Source: Enterobacter huaxiensis
Lineage (GTDB): Bacteria > Pseudomonadota > Gammaproteobacteria > Enterobacterales > Enterobacteriaceae
Length of the DNA stretch: 64,000 nt
NCBI RefSeq assembly: GCF_003594935.2
Contig: NZ_CP043342.1
Location: 4,774,001 to 4,838,000, forward strand
Reading direction: 5' to 3'
Shown piece by piece: positions 44,454-54,186 of the stretch (positions are counted from its first letter, which is position 1; each line of letters opens with the position of its first letter). Below the pieces are notes generated by a model. The model worked only from the letters and a program-made list of their open reading frames with translations. It did not search any database and was not told the origin of the DNA. The position numbers and the translations under genes are program-made.

Positions 44454-44470
44454 TACGAAAGGACTGAGGA

Positions 44471-45346
44471 ATGACGATGTACACCCTGAAAGATATCACC
44501 CGACCTTCCGGCGGTTTTGCGATGCTGGCCGTGGACCAGCGCGAAGCGATGCGCCTGATGTTTGCTGCGGCAGGCGCGCCGGTGCCGGTAACCGACCAGC
44601 ACCTGACGGATTTTAAGGTCAACGCGGCGAAAATTCTCTCGCCGTACGCCTCTGCGATCCTCGTGGATCAGCAGTTTTGCTATCGCCAGATTGTAGAGCA
44701 GCAGGCCGTTGCCAAAAGCTGCGCGATGATTGTAGCGGCCGACGAGTTTATTCCGGGTAACGGGATCCCGGTCGACAGCGTGGCGATTGACAAGAACATC
44801 GACGCGAAGGCGGTCAAACGCGATGGCGGCAAGGCGCTGAAGCTGCTGGTGCTGTGGCGCAGCGATGAAGATCCGCAGCAGCGTCTTGAGATGGTGAAGG
44901 CGTTCAACACGCTGTGCCACGACAACGGGCTGCTGAGCATTATCGAGCCGGTTGTACGTCCGCCGCGCCGCGGCGCCGCGTTTGACCGCGAACAGGCAAT
45001 TATTGATGCAGCCAAAGAGCTGGGCGACAGCGGCGCCGACCTCTACAAGGTTGAGATGCCGCTGTTTGGCAAAGGCACCCAGCAGGCGCTGCTGGCGGCC
45101 TCGCAGAAGCTGAACGAGAGCATCGCCATGCCGTGGGTGATCCTCTCCTCCGGCGTGGACGATAAGCTATTCCCGCGCGCCGTCAGCGTCGCCATGCAGG
45201 CGGGGGCATCGGGCTTCTTAGCCGGTCGCGCCGTCTGGTCATCAGTGATCGGCCTGCCGGACACCGATCTGATGCTCCGCGATATTTCCGTACCAAAACT
45301 GCAGCGTCTGGGTGAGATCGTCGACGAAATGATGGCTCGCCGCTGA
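44471..45346 (+). CDS. yihT: Sulfofructose-1-phosphate aldolase
   Basis: This 291-residue class I LacD-type aldolase splits 6-deoxy-6-sulfofructose-1-phosphate to DHAP and sulfolactaldehyde. The Schiff-base Lys193 is in DLYKVEMP, exactly the E. coli number, which supports the ATG at 44471 (AAAGGA seven bases upstream) over the one six bases later. The 17-bp gap after yihU indicates one transcript. Confidence 0.96.
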   Translation: MTMYTLKDITRPSGGFAMLAVDQREAMRLMFAAAGAPVPVTDQHLTDFKVNAAKILSPYASAILVDQQFCYRQIVEQQAVAKSCAMIVAADEFIPGNGIPVDSVAIDKNIDAKAVKRDGGKALKLLVLWRSDEDPQQRLEMVKAFNTLCHDNGLLSIIEPVVRPPRRGAAFDREQAIIDAAKELGDSGADLYKVEMPLFGKGTQQALLAASQKLNESIAMPWVILSSGVDDKLFPRAVSVAMQAGASGFLAGRAVWSSVIGLPDTDLMLRDISVPKLQRLGEIVDEMMARR

Positions 45347-45360
45347 GAAAGGACCCGAAC

Positions 45361-46602
45361 ATGAAATGGTTTAACACCCTGAGCCATAACCGCTGGCTTG
45401 AGCAAGAGACCGACCGCATTCTCGATTTCGGCAAAAACGCCGCCGTGCCGACCGGCTTTGGCTGGCTGGGCAATAACGGCCAAATCCGCAGCGATATGGG
45501 CACCCATCTGTGGATCACCGCCCGCATGCTGCACGTGTACGCGGTGGCGGCGAACATGGGCCGCCCCGGCGCGTATGCGCTGGTCGAGCACGGCATTAAT
45601 GCCCTTAACGGCCCGCTACGCGACAAGCAGCACGGCGGCTGGTACGCCTGCGTGAACGACGAAGGCGTGATTGATGCTTCCAAGCAGGGCTATCAACACT
45701 TCTTCGTGCTGCTGGGCGCGGCGAGCGCCGTCACCACCGGCCACCCTCAGGCGCGCACGCTGTTGGACGATGCCATCGAGGCGATCGAGCGCTACTTCTG
45801 GAGCGAACAGGAGCAGATGTGCCTGGAGTCCTGGGATGAAGCCTTCAGCAAAACGGAAGACTATCGCGGCGGCAACGCCAACATGCACGCCGTGGAAGCC
45901 TTCCTGATCGTCTATGACGTGACCCACGATCGGAAATGGCTCGACCGCGCCCTGCGCATCGCCTCGGTGATTATTCACGACGTGGCACGCAAAGGGGAGT
46001 ATCGCGTTAACGAGCATTTCGATGCGAACTGGAACCCAATTCGCGATTACAACATCGATAACCCTGCCCACCGGTTCCGCGCCTACGGCGGCACGCCGGG
46101 GCACTGGATCGAGTGGGGCCGCCTGATGCTGCACCTGCGCGCCGCGCTGGAAGCCCGCTTTGAAACCCCGCCGGCGTGGCTGCTGGAAGATGCGAAAGGG
46201 CTGTTCCACGCCACCATTCGCGACGCCTGGGCCCCCGACGGGGCCGACGGGTTTGTCTACTCCGTGGGCTGGGACGGCAAGCCCATCGTGCGCGAACGCG
46301 TGCGCTGGCCGATCGTCGAGGCGATGGGCACGGCCTGGGCGCTCTACACCGTGACCGGCGAGGCGCAGTACGAAGCCTGGTATCAGAAGTGGTGGGATTA
46401 CTGCATTAAGTATCTGATGGATTACGAAAACGGCTCATGGTGGCAGGAGCTGGACACCAACAACGAAGTGACCACCAAAGTCTGGGACGGCAAGCAGGAT
46501 ATTTACCATCTTCTGCACTGCCTGGTAATCCCCCGCCTGCCGCTGGCGCCTGGCTTAGCGCCTGCCGTAGCCGCCGGATTACTGGATAGCCTGGCCAAAT
46601 AA
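45361..46602 (+). CDS. yihS: Sulfoquinovose isomerase
   Basis: This 413-residue (alpha/alpha)6-barrel isomerase of the AGE family converts sulfoquinovose to 6-deoxy-6-sulfofructose; E. coli YihS also isomerises mannose and fructose. Recognisable family segments are WGNN-like GWLGNNGQIRSD, GHWIEWGRLML and the C-terminal DGKQDIYHLLHCLVIPR, which carries an active-site His. Full E. coli length. RBS AAAGGA precedes the ATG. Confidence 0.95.
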   Translation: MKWFNTLSHNRWLEQETDRILDFGKNAAVPTGFGWLGNNGQIRSDMGTHLWITARMLHVYAVAANMGRPGAYALVEHGINALNGPLRDKQHGGWYACVNDEGVIDASKQGYQHFFVLLGAASAVTTGHPQARTLLDDAIEAIERYFWSEQEQMCLESWDEAFSKTEDYRGGNANMHAVEAFLIVYDVTHDRKWLDRALRIASVIIHDVARKGEYRVNEHFDANWNPIRDYNIDNPAHRFRAYGGTPGHWIEWGRLMLHLRAALEARFETPPAWLLEDAKGLFHATIRDAWAPDGADGFVYSVGWDGKPIVRERVRWPIVEAMGTAWALYTVTGEAQYEAWYQKWWDYCIKYLMDYENGSWWQELDTNNEVTTKVWDGKQDIYHLLHCLVIPRLPLAPGLAPAVAAGLLDSLAK

Positions 46603-46618
46603 TAAAGACGGAGTTTTT

Positions 46619-48643
46619 ATGCGTACCCTACACAATATTGACCTGAAAAATAACGAAAGTGGTTTCACCCTGCGCTGGCAGGACCGTCTGATTTTATCCC
46701 ACACCCCGGCTGAGCCTTGCCTGTGGATCGGCGCCGGCGAGGCCGATATCGAGATGTTTCGCGGCAACTTCAGCATCAAAGACAAGCTCAACGAAAAGAT
46801 TGCCCTCACGGACGCGACCTTCACGCAGCAACGCGCGGGCTGGGCGATCCGCTTTACCCGCGGCGATGCGGTGAGCGCGACGCTGCTGGTGGGCGTGGAT
46901 GCGGAAGGCCGTCTGGAGCTGAAGCTCAAAAATGATGCTCCCGGGCATAACCGCATCTGGCTGCGGCTGGCGGCCAAGCCTGAAGATCATATATACGGCT
47001 GCGGCGAGCAGTTCTCGTACTTCGATCTGCGCGGCAAGCCGTTCCCGCTGTGGACCAGCGAGCAGGGCGTGGGCCGCAATAAGCAGACCTACGTGACCTG
47101 GCAGGCCGACTGCAAAGAGAACGCGGGCGGTGACTACTACTGGACCTTCTTCCCGCAGCCCACCTTCGTGAGCACCCAGAAGTACTACTGCCACGTGGAC
47201 AACAGCTGCTATATGAACTTCGACTTCAGCGCGCCGGGCTTCCACGAGCTGGCGTTCTGGGAGGATAACGCCACGCTGCGCTTCGAATGTGCAGAAACCT
47301 ACGTCGAGCTGCTGGAAAAACTCACCGGCCTGCTGGGGCGTCAGCCTGAACTGCCGGACTGGGTTTACGACGGCGTAACGCTGGGCATTCAGGGCGGCAC
47401 CGGGGTGTGCCAGCAAAAGCTCGACGTTATGCGCCAGGGTGGCGTGAAGGTGAACGGCATCTGGGCCCAGGACTGGTCCGGCATCCGCATGACCTCCTTC
47501 GGCAAACGCGTGATGTGGAACTGGAAGTGGAACAGCGAGCTGTATCCGCAGCTTGACGAGCGCATTGCGCAGTGGAAAGAGGAAGGCGTGCAGTTCCTCT
47601 CCTATATCAACCCGTACGTCGCCAGCGATAAAGATCTCTGCGAAGAGGCGGCAACGCGCGGCTATTTGACCAAAGACGCCGACGGCAAGGACTACCACGT
47701 CGAGTTCGGCGAGTTCTACGCGGGCGTTATCGACCTGACCAACCCGGAGGCCTACGGCTGGTACAAAGAGGTCATCAAAAAGAACCTGATCGCGCTGGGC
47801 TGCGGCGGCTGGATGGCCGATTTCGGGGAATATCTGCCGACCGATACCTTCCTGCACAACGGCGTTAGCGCGGAAATCATGCATAACGCCTGGCCTGCCC
47901 TGTGGGCGAAGTGTAACTACGAGGCGCTGGAGGAGACCGGCAGGCTCGGAGAGATCCTGTTCTTTATGCGCGCGGGCTACACCGGTAGCCAGAAGCACTC
48001 GGTGATGATGTGGGCGGGCGATCAGAACGTCGACTGGAGCCTTGACGACGGTCTGGCATCCGTCGTGCCAGCGGCGCTATCGCTGGCGATGACCGGCCAC
48101 GGCCTGCATCACAGCGACATCGGCGGCTATACGACGCTGTTCGAGATGAAGCGCAGCAAAGAGCTGCTCCTGCGCTGGTGCGACTTCAGCGCCTTTACGC
48201 CGATGATGCGTACGCACGAGGGTAACCGCCCAGGCGATAACTGGCAGTTTGACGGCGACGCCGAAACCGTCGCGCACTTCGCGCGCATGACCACCGTCTT
48301 CACCACCCTGAAGCCGTACATCAAAGCCGCCGTCGCGCAGAACGCGAAAAGCGGCCTGCCGGTGATGCGCCCGCTGTTCCTGCACTACGAAGACGATGCG
48401 CGCGCCTACACGCTGAAATACCAGTACCTGTTTGGCCGCGACCTGCTGGTGGCGCCGGTCCATGAAGAGGGGCGCCGCGACTGGACGCTCTATCTGCCGC
48501 AGGACAGCTGGGTGAACGCGTGGACCGGGGAAACCTGCCGGGGCGGTGACGTGACCGTTGATGCCCCGCTCGGCAAGCCGCCGGTGTTCTATCGCCAGCA
48601 CAGCGAATGGGCAGATCTGTTTAGCACCTTACGTCATATCTGA
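46619..48643 (+). CDS. yihQ: Sulfoquinovosidase, GH31
   Basis: This 674-residue GH31 enzyme hydrolyses sulfoquinovosyl glycerol and related glycolipid heads to free sulfoquinovose. The nucleophile is Asp401 in WMADFGEYLP and the acid/base is Asp468 in WAGDQNVDWS, four below the E. coli numbers (405 and 472). The sulfonate-binding QDWSGIR segment is kept. In E. coli, yihR (a putative aldose epimerase) lies between yihS and yihQ; here the gap is only 16 bp and yihR is absent. Confidence 0.96.
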   Translation: MRTLHNIDLKNNESGFTLRWQDRLILSHTPAEPCLWIGAGEADIEMFRGNFSIKDKLNEKIALTDATFTQQRAGWAIRFTRGDAVSATLLVGVDAEGRLELKLKNDAPGHNRIWLRLAAKPEDHIYGCGEQFSYFDLRGKPFPLWTSEQGVGRNKQTYVTWQADCKENAGGDYYWTFFPQPTFVSTQKYYCHVDNSCYMNFDFSAPGFHELAFWEDNATLRFECAETYVELLEKLTGLLGRQPELPDWVYDGVTLGIQGGTGVCQQKLDVMRQGGVKVNGIWAQDWSGIRMTSFGKRVMWNWKWNSELYPQLDERIAQWKEEGVQFLSYINPYVASDKDLCEEAATRGYLTKDADGKDYHVEFGEFYAGVIDLTNPEAYGWYKEVIKKNLIALGCGGWMADFGEYLPTDTFLHNGVSAEIMHNAWPALWAKCNYEALEETGRLGEILFFMRAGYTGSQKHSVMMWAGDQNVDWSLDDGLASVVPAALSLAMTGHGLHHSDIGGYTTLFEMKRSKELLLRWCDFSAFTPMMRTHEGNRPGDNWQFDGDAETVAHFARMTTVFTTLKPYIKAAVAQNAKSGLPVMRPLFLHYEDDARAYTLKYQYLFGRDLLVAPVHEEGRRDWTLYLPQDSWVNAWTGETCRGGDVTVDAPLGKPPVFYRQHSEWADLFSTLRHI

Positions 48644-48651
48644 TAAGGCTC

Positions 48652-48673
48652 GCCCGCAGGGAAGCCTGCGGGC
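48652..48673 (+). terminator. Intercistronic hairpin, yihQ-yihP
   Basis: A perfect 9-bp GC stem GCCCGCAGG/CCTGCGGGC with loop GAAG and no T run. It more likely stabilises the upstream mRNA than terminates. Confidence 0.5.
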
Positions 48674-48688
48674 AGAGGGAGAATAATA

Positions 48689-50071
48689 ATGAGTCAACAT
48701 ACTTCCGATCCGGCAACCCTACGCCTGCCGTTTAAAGAAAAACTCGCCTACGGGATGGGCGACCTCGGCTCTAATATCCTGCTGGATATCGGCACGCTCT
48801 ATTTGCTGAAGTTTTACACCGACGTGCTGGGGCTGCCCGGCACCTATGGGGGGATCATCTTCCTGATTGCGAAGTTCTTTACCGCCTTCACCGATATGGG
48901 CACCGGGATCATGCTCGACTCCCGGCGCAAGATCGGCCCGAAAGGGAAATTCCGCCCGTTCGTGCTGTATGCCGCCTTCCCGGTGACGCTGCTGGCGATT
49001 GCCAACTTCGTCGGCACGCCGTTTGAGATGACCGGTAAAACGGTGATGGCGACGGTGCTGTTCATGCTTTACGGCCTGTTTTTCAGCATGATGAACTGTT
49101 CCTACGGCGCGATGGTGCCCGCCATTACTAAAAACCCGGACGAACGCGCGTCGCTGGCCGCCTGGCGTCAGGGCGGCGCCACGCTGGGCCTGCTGCTCTG
49201 TACCGTGGGCTTTGTGCCGGTAATGAACCTGATTGAAGGTAACGACCAGCTTGGGTATATCTTCGCCGCGACCCTCTTCTCGCTGTTCGGGCTGTTCTTC
49301 ATGTGGTGGTGCTATAAGGGCGTGACCGAGCGTTACGTCGAGACACAGCCTGCAAACCCGGCGCAAAAGCCGGGCCTGCTGCAGTCGTTTCGCGCCATCG
49401 CCGGGAACCGGCCGCTGTTTATCCTGTGCATCGCCAACCTGTGCACGCTGGGCGCCTTTAACGTCAAGCTCGCCATCCAGGTCTACTACACGCAGTACGT
49501 GCTGAACGACCCGATCCTGCTGTCGTACATGGGCTTTTTCAGCATGGGCTGCATTTTCATTGGCGTATTTATGATGCCCGGCGCAGTGCGGCGCTTCGGC
49601 AAGAAAAAGGTCTACATCAGCGGGCTGATGATTTGGGTGGCGGGCGATCTGCTCAACTACTTCTTCGGCGGCGGCTCGGTAAGCTTTGTCGCTTTCTCCT
49701 GCCTCGCTTTCTTTGGTTCGGCCTTCGTGAACAGCCTGAACTGGGCGCTGGTCTCCGATACCGTGGAATACGGTGAGTGGCGCACCGGCGTGCGCTCAGA
49801 AGGGACGGTCTATACCGGCTTTACTTTCTTCCGTAAGGTATCGCAGGCGCTGGCGGGCTTCTTCCCTGGGATCATGCTCACGCAGATCGGCTATGTACCC
49901 AACGTGGTGCAATCGGCCGGAACGGTTGAAGGGCTGCGGCAGCTGATATTTATCTACCCGAGCCTGCTGGCGGTTATCACCATCGTGGCGATGGGCTGCT
50001 TCTACAACCTCAACGAGAAGATGTATGTGCGCATTGTGGAAGAAATTGAGCTGCGCAAACGCACGGCCTGA
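48689..50071 (+). CDS. yihP: GPH-family transporter YihP (putative dihydroxypropanesulfonate exporter)
   Basis: This 460-residue, 12-helix member of the glycoside-pentoside-hexuronide:cation symporter family is believed in E. coli to export 2,3-dihydroxypropane-1-sulfonate, the waste product of the pathway. It is strongly similar to the next gene product (tandem duplication; both have KLAYGMGDLGSN/KCAYGMGDFGSN-type starts, LLKFYTD and WRQGGAT motifs). Assignment of P rather than O rests on E. coli order. RBS GAGGGAGAATAATA. Confidence 0.85.
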   Translation: MSQHTSDPATLRLPFKEKLAYGMGDLGSNILLDIGTLYLLKFYTDVLGLPGTYGGIIFLIAKFFTAFTDMGTGIMLDSRRKIGPKGKFRPFVLYAAFPVTLLAIANFVGTPFEMTGKTVMATVLFMLYGLFFSMMNCSYGAMVPAITKNPDERASLAAWRQGGATLGLLLCTVGFVPVMNLIEGNDQLGYIFAATLFSLFGLFFMWWCYKGVTERYVETQPANPAQKPGLLQSFRAIAGNRPLFILCIANLCTLGAFNVKLAIQVYYTQYVLNDPILLSYMGFFSMGCIFIGVFMMPGAVRRFGKKKVYISGLMIWVAGDLLNYFFGGGSVSFVAFSCLAFFGSAFVNSLNWALVSDTVEYGEWRTGVRSEGTVYTGFTFFRKVSQALAGFFPGIMLTQIGYVPNVVQSAGTVEGLRQLIFIYPSLLAVITIVAMGCFYNLNEKMYVRIVEEIELRKRTA

Positions 50072-50084
50072 ATGACGTAAGAGC

Positions 50085-50100
50085 GCGCCCTGCGGGGCGC
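50085..50100 (+). terminator. Intercistronic hairpin, yihP-yihO
   Basis: GCGCCC/GGGCGC with loop TGCG, no T run; similar in type to that after yihQ. Confidence 0.4.
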
Positions 50101-50114
50101 TTAGGGGATCGACC

Positions 50115-51539
50115 ATGACACACACACCTGATCCGTTAACCCTGAAGTTGAGCCTGCGCGAGAAGTGCGCCTACGGGATGGGCGACTTTGGCTCTAACCT
50201 GATGCTTTGTATCGGCACGCTGTATCTGTTGAAGTTTTACACGGACGAACTGGGCATGCCCGCGTTCTACGGCGGCATTATTTTTCTCGTCGCCAAGTTC
50301 TTTACGGCGTTTACCGACATGCTGACCGGCGTGCTGCTGGACTCCCGGCGCAACATCGGCCCGAGGGGGAAGTTCAGACCATTCATTCTTTACGCCTCCG
50401 TCCCGGTGGCGCTGGTCGCCACGGCGCAATTTATGGCCAACGACTTTAGCCTGACGGTGAAAACGGCCCTGGCCACCGTGCTCTTCATGATGTTTGGCCT
50501 GTGCTATAGCCTGATGAACTGCTCCTACGGCGCGATGGTTCCGGCAATGACCAAAAACCCGAACGAGCGCGCGCAGCTTGCAGCGTGGCGTCAGGGCGGC
50601 GCAACGGTGGGACTCTTGCTCTGCACCGTCGGCTTTATGCCCATTCAGGCGCTGTTCTTCAGCCAGCCTTCGCTCGGCTACCTGGTGGCCGCGCTGGCCT
50701 TCGTCACCGGTGGCCTGTTCTGCATGTGGTGGTGCTATAGCGGGGTGAAAGAGCGCTATGTCGAGATAACGCCCGATCATCATAAGCCCGGCATCCTGAA
50801 GTCTTTCTGCGCCATCTTTCGTAACCCGCCGCTGCTGGTGCTGTGTATCGCCAACCTGTGTACCCTCGCCGCGTTTAACATCAAGCTGGCGATCCAGGTC
50901 TATTACACCCAGTACGTGCTGAACGATCTGCACCTGCTGTCGTGGATGGGCTTTTTCAGCATGGGCTGCATTCTGATTGGCGTGTTTCTGGTGCCCGGCG
51001 CGGTGAAGCGTTTTGGCAAGAAGCCCGTCTATCTGGGCGGGCTGACGCTGTGGGCGGTGGGCGACGTGCTGAATTTCTTCTGGGGGACCAGCTCACTGCT
51101 GTTCGTACTGTTTTCCTGCATGGCCTTCTTCGGTACGGCGTTTGTCAACAGCCTCAACTGGGCGCTGGTGCCGGATACGGTTGATTACGGCGAGTGGAAA
51201 ACCGGCATTCGCGCCGAAGGATCGGTTTATACCGGCTACACCTTCTCGCGCAAAATCTCTGCCGCCCTCGCCGGCTTCCTGCCCGGCATTATGTTGACTC
51301 AGATTGGCTACATCCCGCATGCCGTGCAGAGCGCGGGCACGCTGCTGGGGTTGCGTCAGCTTATCTTTCTCTGGCCTTGCGGCCTGGCGATTATCGCCGC
51401 CATCACTATGGGACTTTTTTATAAACTCAACGAAGCACGCTTCGCTTACATCATTGAGGAGATTGGAAAACGGAAAAAACAACCCACGCATACCTCTGAG
51501 ATAACCACCAACAATAAAGCGTCAGCAGTCACTTTATAA
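50115..51539 (+). CDS. yihO: GPH-family transporter YihO (putative sulfoquinovose/sulfoquinovosyl glycerol importer)
   Basis: This 474-residue, 12-helix GPH-family symporter is the second of the tandem pair and by E. coli order is YihO, the likely importer of sulfoquinovose or its glycerol glycoside. It has a longer charged C-terminal tail (about 455-474) than YihP. The split of import and export between the two is established only by inference from the E. coli pathway. RBS GGGGATCGACC. Confidence 0.85.
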   Translation: MTHTPDPLTLKLSLREKCAYGMGDFGSNLMLCIGTLYLLKFYTDELGMPAFYGGIIFLVAKFFTAFTDMLTGVLLDSRRNIGPRGKFRPFILYASVPVALVATAQFMANDFSLTVKTALATVLFMMFGLCYSLMNCSYGAMVPAMTKNPNERAQLAAWRQGGATVGLLLCTVGFMPIQALFFSQPSLGYLVAALAFVTGGLFCMWWCYSGVKERYVEITPDHHKPGILKSFCAIFRNPPLLVLCIANLCTLAAFNIKLAIQVYYTQYVLNDLHLLSWMGFFSMGCILIGVFLVPGAVKRFGKKPVYLGGLTLWAVGDVLNFFWGTSSLLFVLFSCMAFFGTAFVNSLNWALVPDTVDYGEWKTGIRAEGSVYTGYTFSRKISAALAGFLPGIMLTQIGYIPHAVQSAGTLLGLRQLIFLWPCGLAIIAAITMGLFYKLNEARFAYIIEEIGKRKKQPTHTSEITTNNKASAVTL

Positions 51540-51613
51540 CAATAAATCCGGCCAGTATTTCCTTCCTGTTAATCAGGAGGGAGGCCTTTCTGTACCTGAT
51601 ACATGGACAAATT

Positions 51614-52300
51614 ATGAAAAGAATCATCACTGTACTGATCGTGTCGTCTGTGTCTTGCCCGGTATTTGCCGGAGCGTATGTCGAAACGCGTGAAGCATAC
51701 AACACGGCATCTGAGCTGCACGAGGTAATCCTGCGCGCGGGATATAACTTCGACATGGGCGCGGGACTGATGTTCACCAACGCCTATAACGTGGGGAAAT
51801 GGGATGAGCTCAAGCACAGCTATAACGAAATAGAGGGGTGGTATCCGCTCTTTAAACCGACCGACAAACTCACCTTCCAGCCCGGCGGGTTGATTAACGA
51901 CAGCAGCGCGGGGTCAGGCGGCGCGGTTTATTTAGATACCAACTATAAATTTACGGACGGGTTCAACCTGACGTTCCGCTATCGCTATAACCATAACAAT
52001 TATGATACGCCGGACTACAGCGGGCAGATGGATAAGAACGACACCCACGAGTTTGCCAGCTACTGGAATTTCAAAGTGACGGACGCGTTTTTCTACACCT
52101 TTGAGCCGCACTTTTTCCAGCGGGTGAACGATTACCACAGCAAGAATGGCAAAGATCATCACTGGGAGATTACCAATAAGTTCAGCTATAAGATCGACAG
52201 AAACTGGCTGCCGTATCTTGAGCTGCAGTGGCTGGACAGATGGAATGATTACAACCGTGAGCAGTACCGGATTCGGTTGGGGTTACGGTATTCGTTCTAA
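51614..52300 (+). CDS. ompL: Outer-membrane porin OmpL (KdgM family)
   Basis: This 228-residue outer-membrane beta-barrel has a signal peptide at about 1-19 (MKRII, hydrophobic, VFA-GAYVE) and aromatic-rich alternating strands to a terminal Phe (RLGLRYSF), needed for BAM recognition. It belongs to the KdgM oligogalacturonate-porin family. Here and in E. coli it follows yihO, so it likely admits sulfoquinovosides. Seventy-four bases separate it from yihO. The ribosome site is weak. Confidence 0.9.
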   Translation: MKRIITVLIVSSVSCPVFAGAYVETREAYNTASELHEVILRAGYNFDMGAGLMFTNAYNVGKWDELKHSYNEIEGWYPLFKPTDKLTFQPGGLINDSSAGSGGAVYLDTNYKFTDGFNLTFRYRYNHNNYDTPDYSGQMDKNDTHEFASYWNFKVTDAFFYTFEPHFFQRVNDYHSKNGKDHHWEITNKFSYKIDRNWLPYLELQWLDRWNDYNREQYRIRLGLRYSF

Positions 52301-52303
52301 TAA

Positions 52304-52331
52304 AAAAGCCGCTGATCTCTCAGCGGCTTTT
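52304..52331. terminator. Bidirectional terminator between ompL and bipA
   Basis: A 12-bp perfect stem AAAAGCCGCTGA/TCAGCGGCTTTT with loop TCTC. A-run on one side and T-run on the other let it end both converging transcripts. Confidence 0.88.
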
Positions 52332-52362
52332 ACATACAGGACAGCGTAAACGCTAACCCGTA

Positions 52363-54186
52363 TTAGTCTTCTTTCGGACCACGCATAGCGCGTTTACGGT
52401 CGTTCTCGGTCAGGTGACGTTTACGGATACGAATTGACTGTGGAGTCACTTCGACCAGTTCGTCATCATCGATGAATTCCAGAGCCTGCTCCAGAGTCAT
52501 CTTGATCGGTGGAACCAGAACCGTTGCTTCGTCAGTACCGGACGCACGCATGTTGGTCAGTTTCTTACCGGTCAGGCAGTTTACGGTCAGGTCGTTAGAA
52601 CGGCTGTGAATACCGATGATCTGGCCTTCGTAAACTTCTGCACCGTGGCCCAGGAACAGCTTACCGCGGTCCTGCAGGCTGAACAGTGCGAACGCAACCG
52701 CTTTACCCTGACCGTTGGAGATCAGAACGCCGTTGTTACGCTGACCTACATCACCCGGACGAACGTCGTCGTAGTGGCTGAAGGTGGAGTACAGCAGACC
52801 GGTACCAGAGGTCATGGTCATGAACTCAGAACGGAAGCCGATCAGGCCACGGCTTGGGATCACGTAGTCGAGACGTACGCGGCCTTTGCCATCTGGATTC
52901 ATGTTTTTCAGGTCGCCTTTACGCTCACCCAGAGCCTGCATTACAGAACCCTGGTGCTGCTCTTCAACGTCCAGCGTTACGTTTTCGAATGGCTCTTGTT
53001 TACGGCCATCGATTTCGCGGAAGATAACTTTCGGACGGGAAACCGCCATCTCGAAACCTTCACGACGCATGTTTTCGATCAGAACTGACAGGTGCAGCTC
53101 ACCACGACCGGAAACGCGGAATGCATCGGCGTCTGGCGTTTCTTCAACGCGCAGTGCAACGTTGTGCACCAGCTCTTTGTTCAGGCGGTCAAGGATCTGA
53201 CGAGAGGTAACGAACTTACCTTCTTTACCACAGAACGGAGAGGTGTTGACGTTGAAGAACATGGATACGGTTGGCTCATCAACAGACAGGGCTGGCAGCG
53301 CTTCAACCGCCTGCGTGTCGCAGATGGTGTCAGAGATGTTCAGCTCACCCAGACCGGTGATAGCGATGATGTCGCCAGCTTCAGCAATGTCGCTCTCGAT
53401 ACGCTCAAGGCCCAGGTGAGTCAGTACTTTACCGACTTTACCGTTACGGGTTTTACCTTCGCTATCGATGATAGTGACCTGCTGGTTAGGCTTAACTTTA
53501 CCGCGCTTGATACGACCAATGCCGATTACGCCAACGTAGTTGTTGTAGTCGAGCTGAGAGATCTGCATCTGCAGGGTGCCGTCGAGATCAACGTTTGGAG
53601 CAGGAACACGGTCAACAATCGCCTGGTACAGCGGGGTCATGTCGTCTGCCATGTCTTCGTGGTCCAGACCTGCGATACCGTTCAGCGCAGAAGCGTAAAC
53701 GATAGGGAAGTCCAGCTGCTCGTCGGTCGCGTCGAGGTTAACGAACAGGTCAAATACCTGGTCAACAACCCAGTCAGGACGCGCGCCAGGGCGGTCAACT
53801 TTGTTGATTACAACAATCGGCTTCAGACCATGGGCAAATGCCTTTTTGGTCACGAAGCGCGTCTGCGGCATTGGGCCATCCATTGCGTCAACGACCAGCA
53901 GAACGGAGTCTACCATGGACATTACACGTTCAACTTCACCACCGAAGTCGGCGTGCCCTGGGGTATCAACGATGTTGATACGGTAGTCATTCCATTTGAT
54001 CGCGGTGTTTTTCGCGAGAATGGTAATACCACGTTCTTTCTCCAAATCGTTGGAGTCCATCACGCGTTCTTGAGTTTCGGCACGAGAGTCGAACGTACCG
54101 GATTGCTGCAGCAGCTTATCAACCAGGGTAGTTTTACCATGGTCAACGTGCGCGATGATGGCGATGTTACGCAAATTTTCGATCAC
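52363..54186 (-). CDS. bipA: Ribosome-associated translational GTPase BipA/TypA
   Basis: This 607-residue translational GTPase, also called TypA, binds the ribosome and aids 50S assembly and growth at low temperature. G1 is AHVDHGKTTL (12-21); the RERGIT-type G2 switch appears as EKERGITI, with G3 DTPGHADFG and G4 NKVDRPGARP. EF-G-like domains III, V and a BipA-specific C-terminus follow. The start is GTG at 54186 with GAGG eleven bases upstream. It is divergent from glnA and shares its control region. Confidence 0.97.
   Translation of the reverse strand: MIENLRNIAIIAHVDHGKTTLVDKLLQQSGTFDSRAETQERVMDSNDLEKERGITILAKNTAIKWNDYRINIVDTPGHADFGGEVERVMSMVDSVLLVVDAMDGPMPQTRFVTKKAFAHGLKPIVVINKVDRPGARPDWVVDQVFDLFVNLDATDEQLDFPIVYASALNGIAGLDHEDMADDMTPLYQAIVDRVPAPNVDLDGTLQMQISQLDYNNYVGVIGIGRIKRGKVKPNQQVTIIDSEGKTRNGKVGKVLTHLGLERIESDIAEAGDIIAITGLGELNISDTICDTQAVEALPALSVDEPTVSMFFNVNTSPFCGKEGKFVTSRQILDRLNKELVHNVALRVEETPDADAFRVSGRGELHLSVLIENMRREGFEMAVSRPKVIFREIDGRKQEPFENVTLDVEEQHQGSVMQALGERKGDLKNMNPDGKGRVRLDYVIPSRGLIGFRSEFMTMTSGTGLLYSTFSHYDDVRPGDVGQRNNGVLISNGQGKAVAFALFSLQDRGKLFLGHGAEVYEGQIIGIHSRSNDLTVNCLTGKKLTNMRASGTDEATVLVPPIKMTLEQALEFIDDDELVEVTPQSIRIRKRHLTENDRKRAMRGPKED

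Noticed and set aside
46694..47998. 434-codon open frame opposite yihQ
   Set aside because: Antisense to a conserved GH31 gene; composition is that of a shadow frame and no motif is present.
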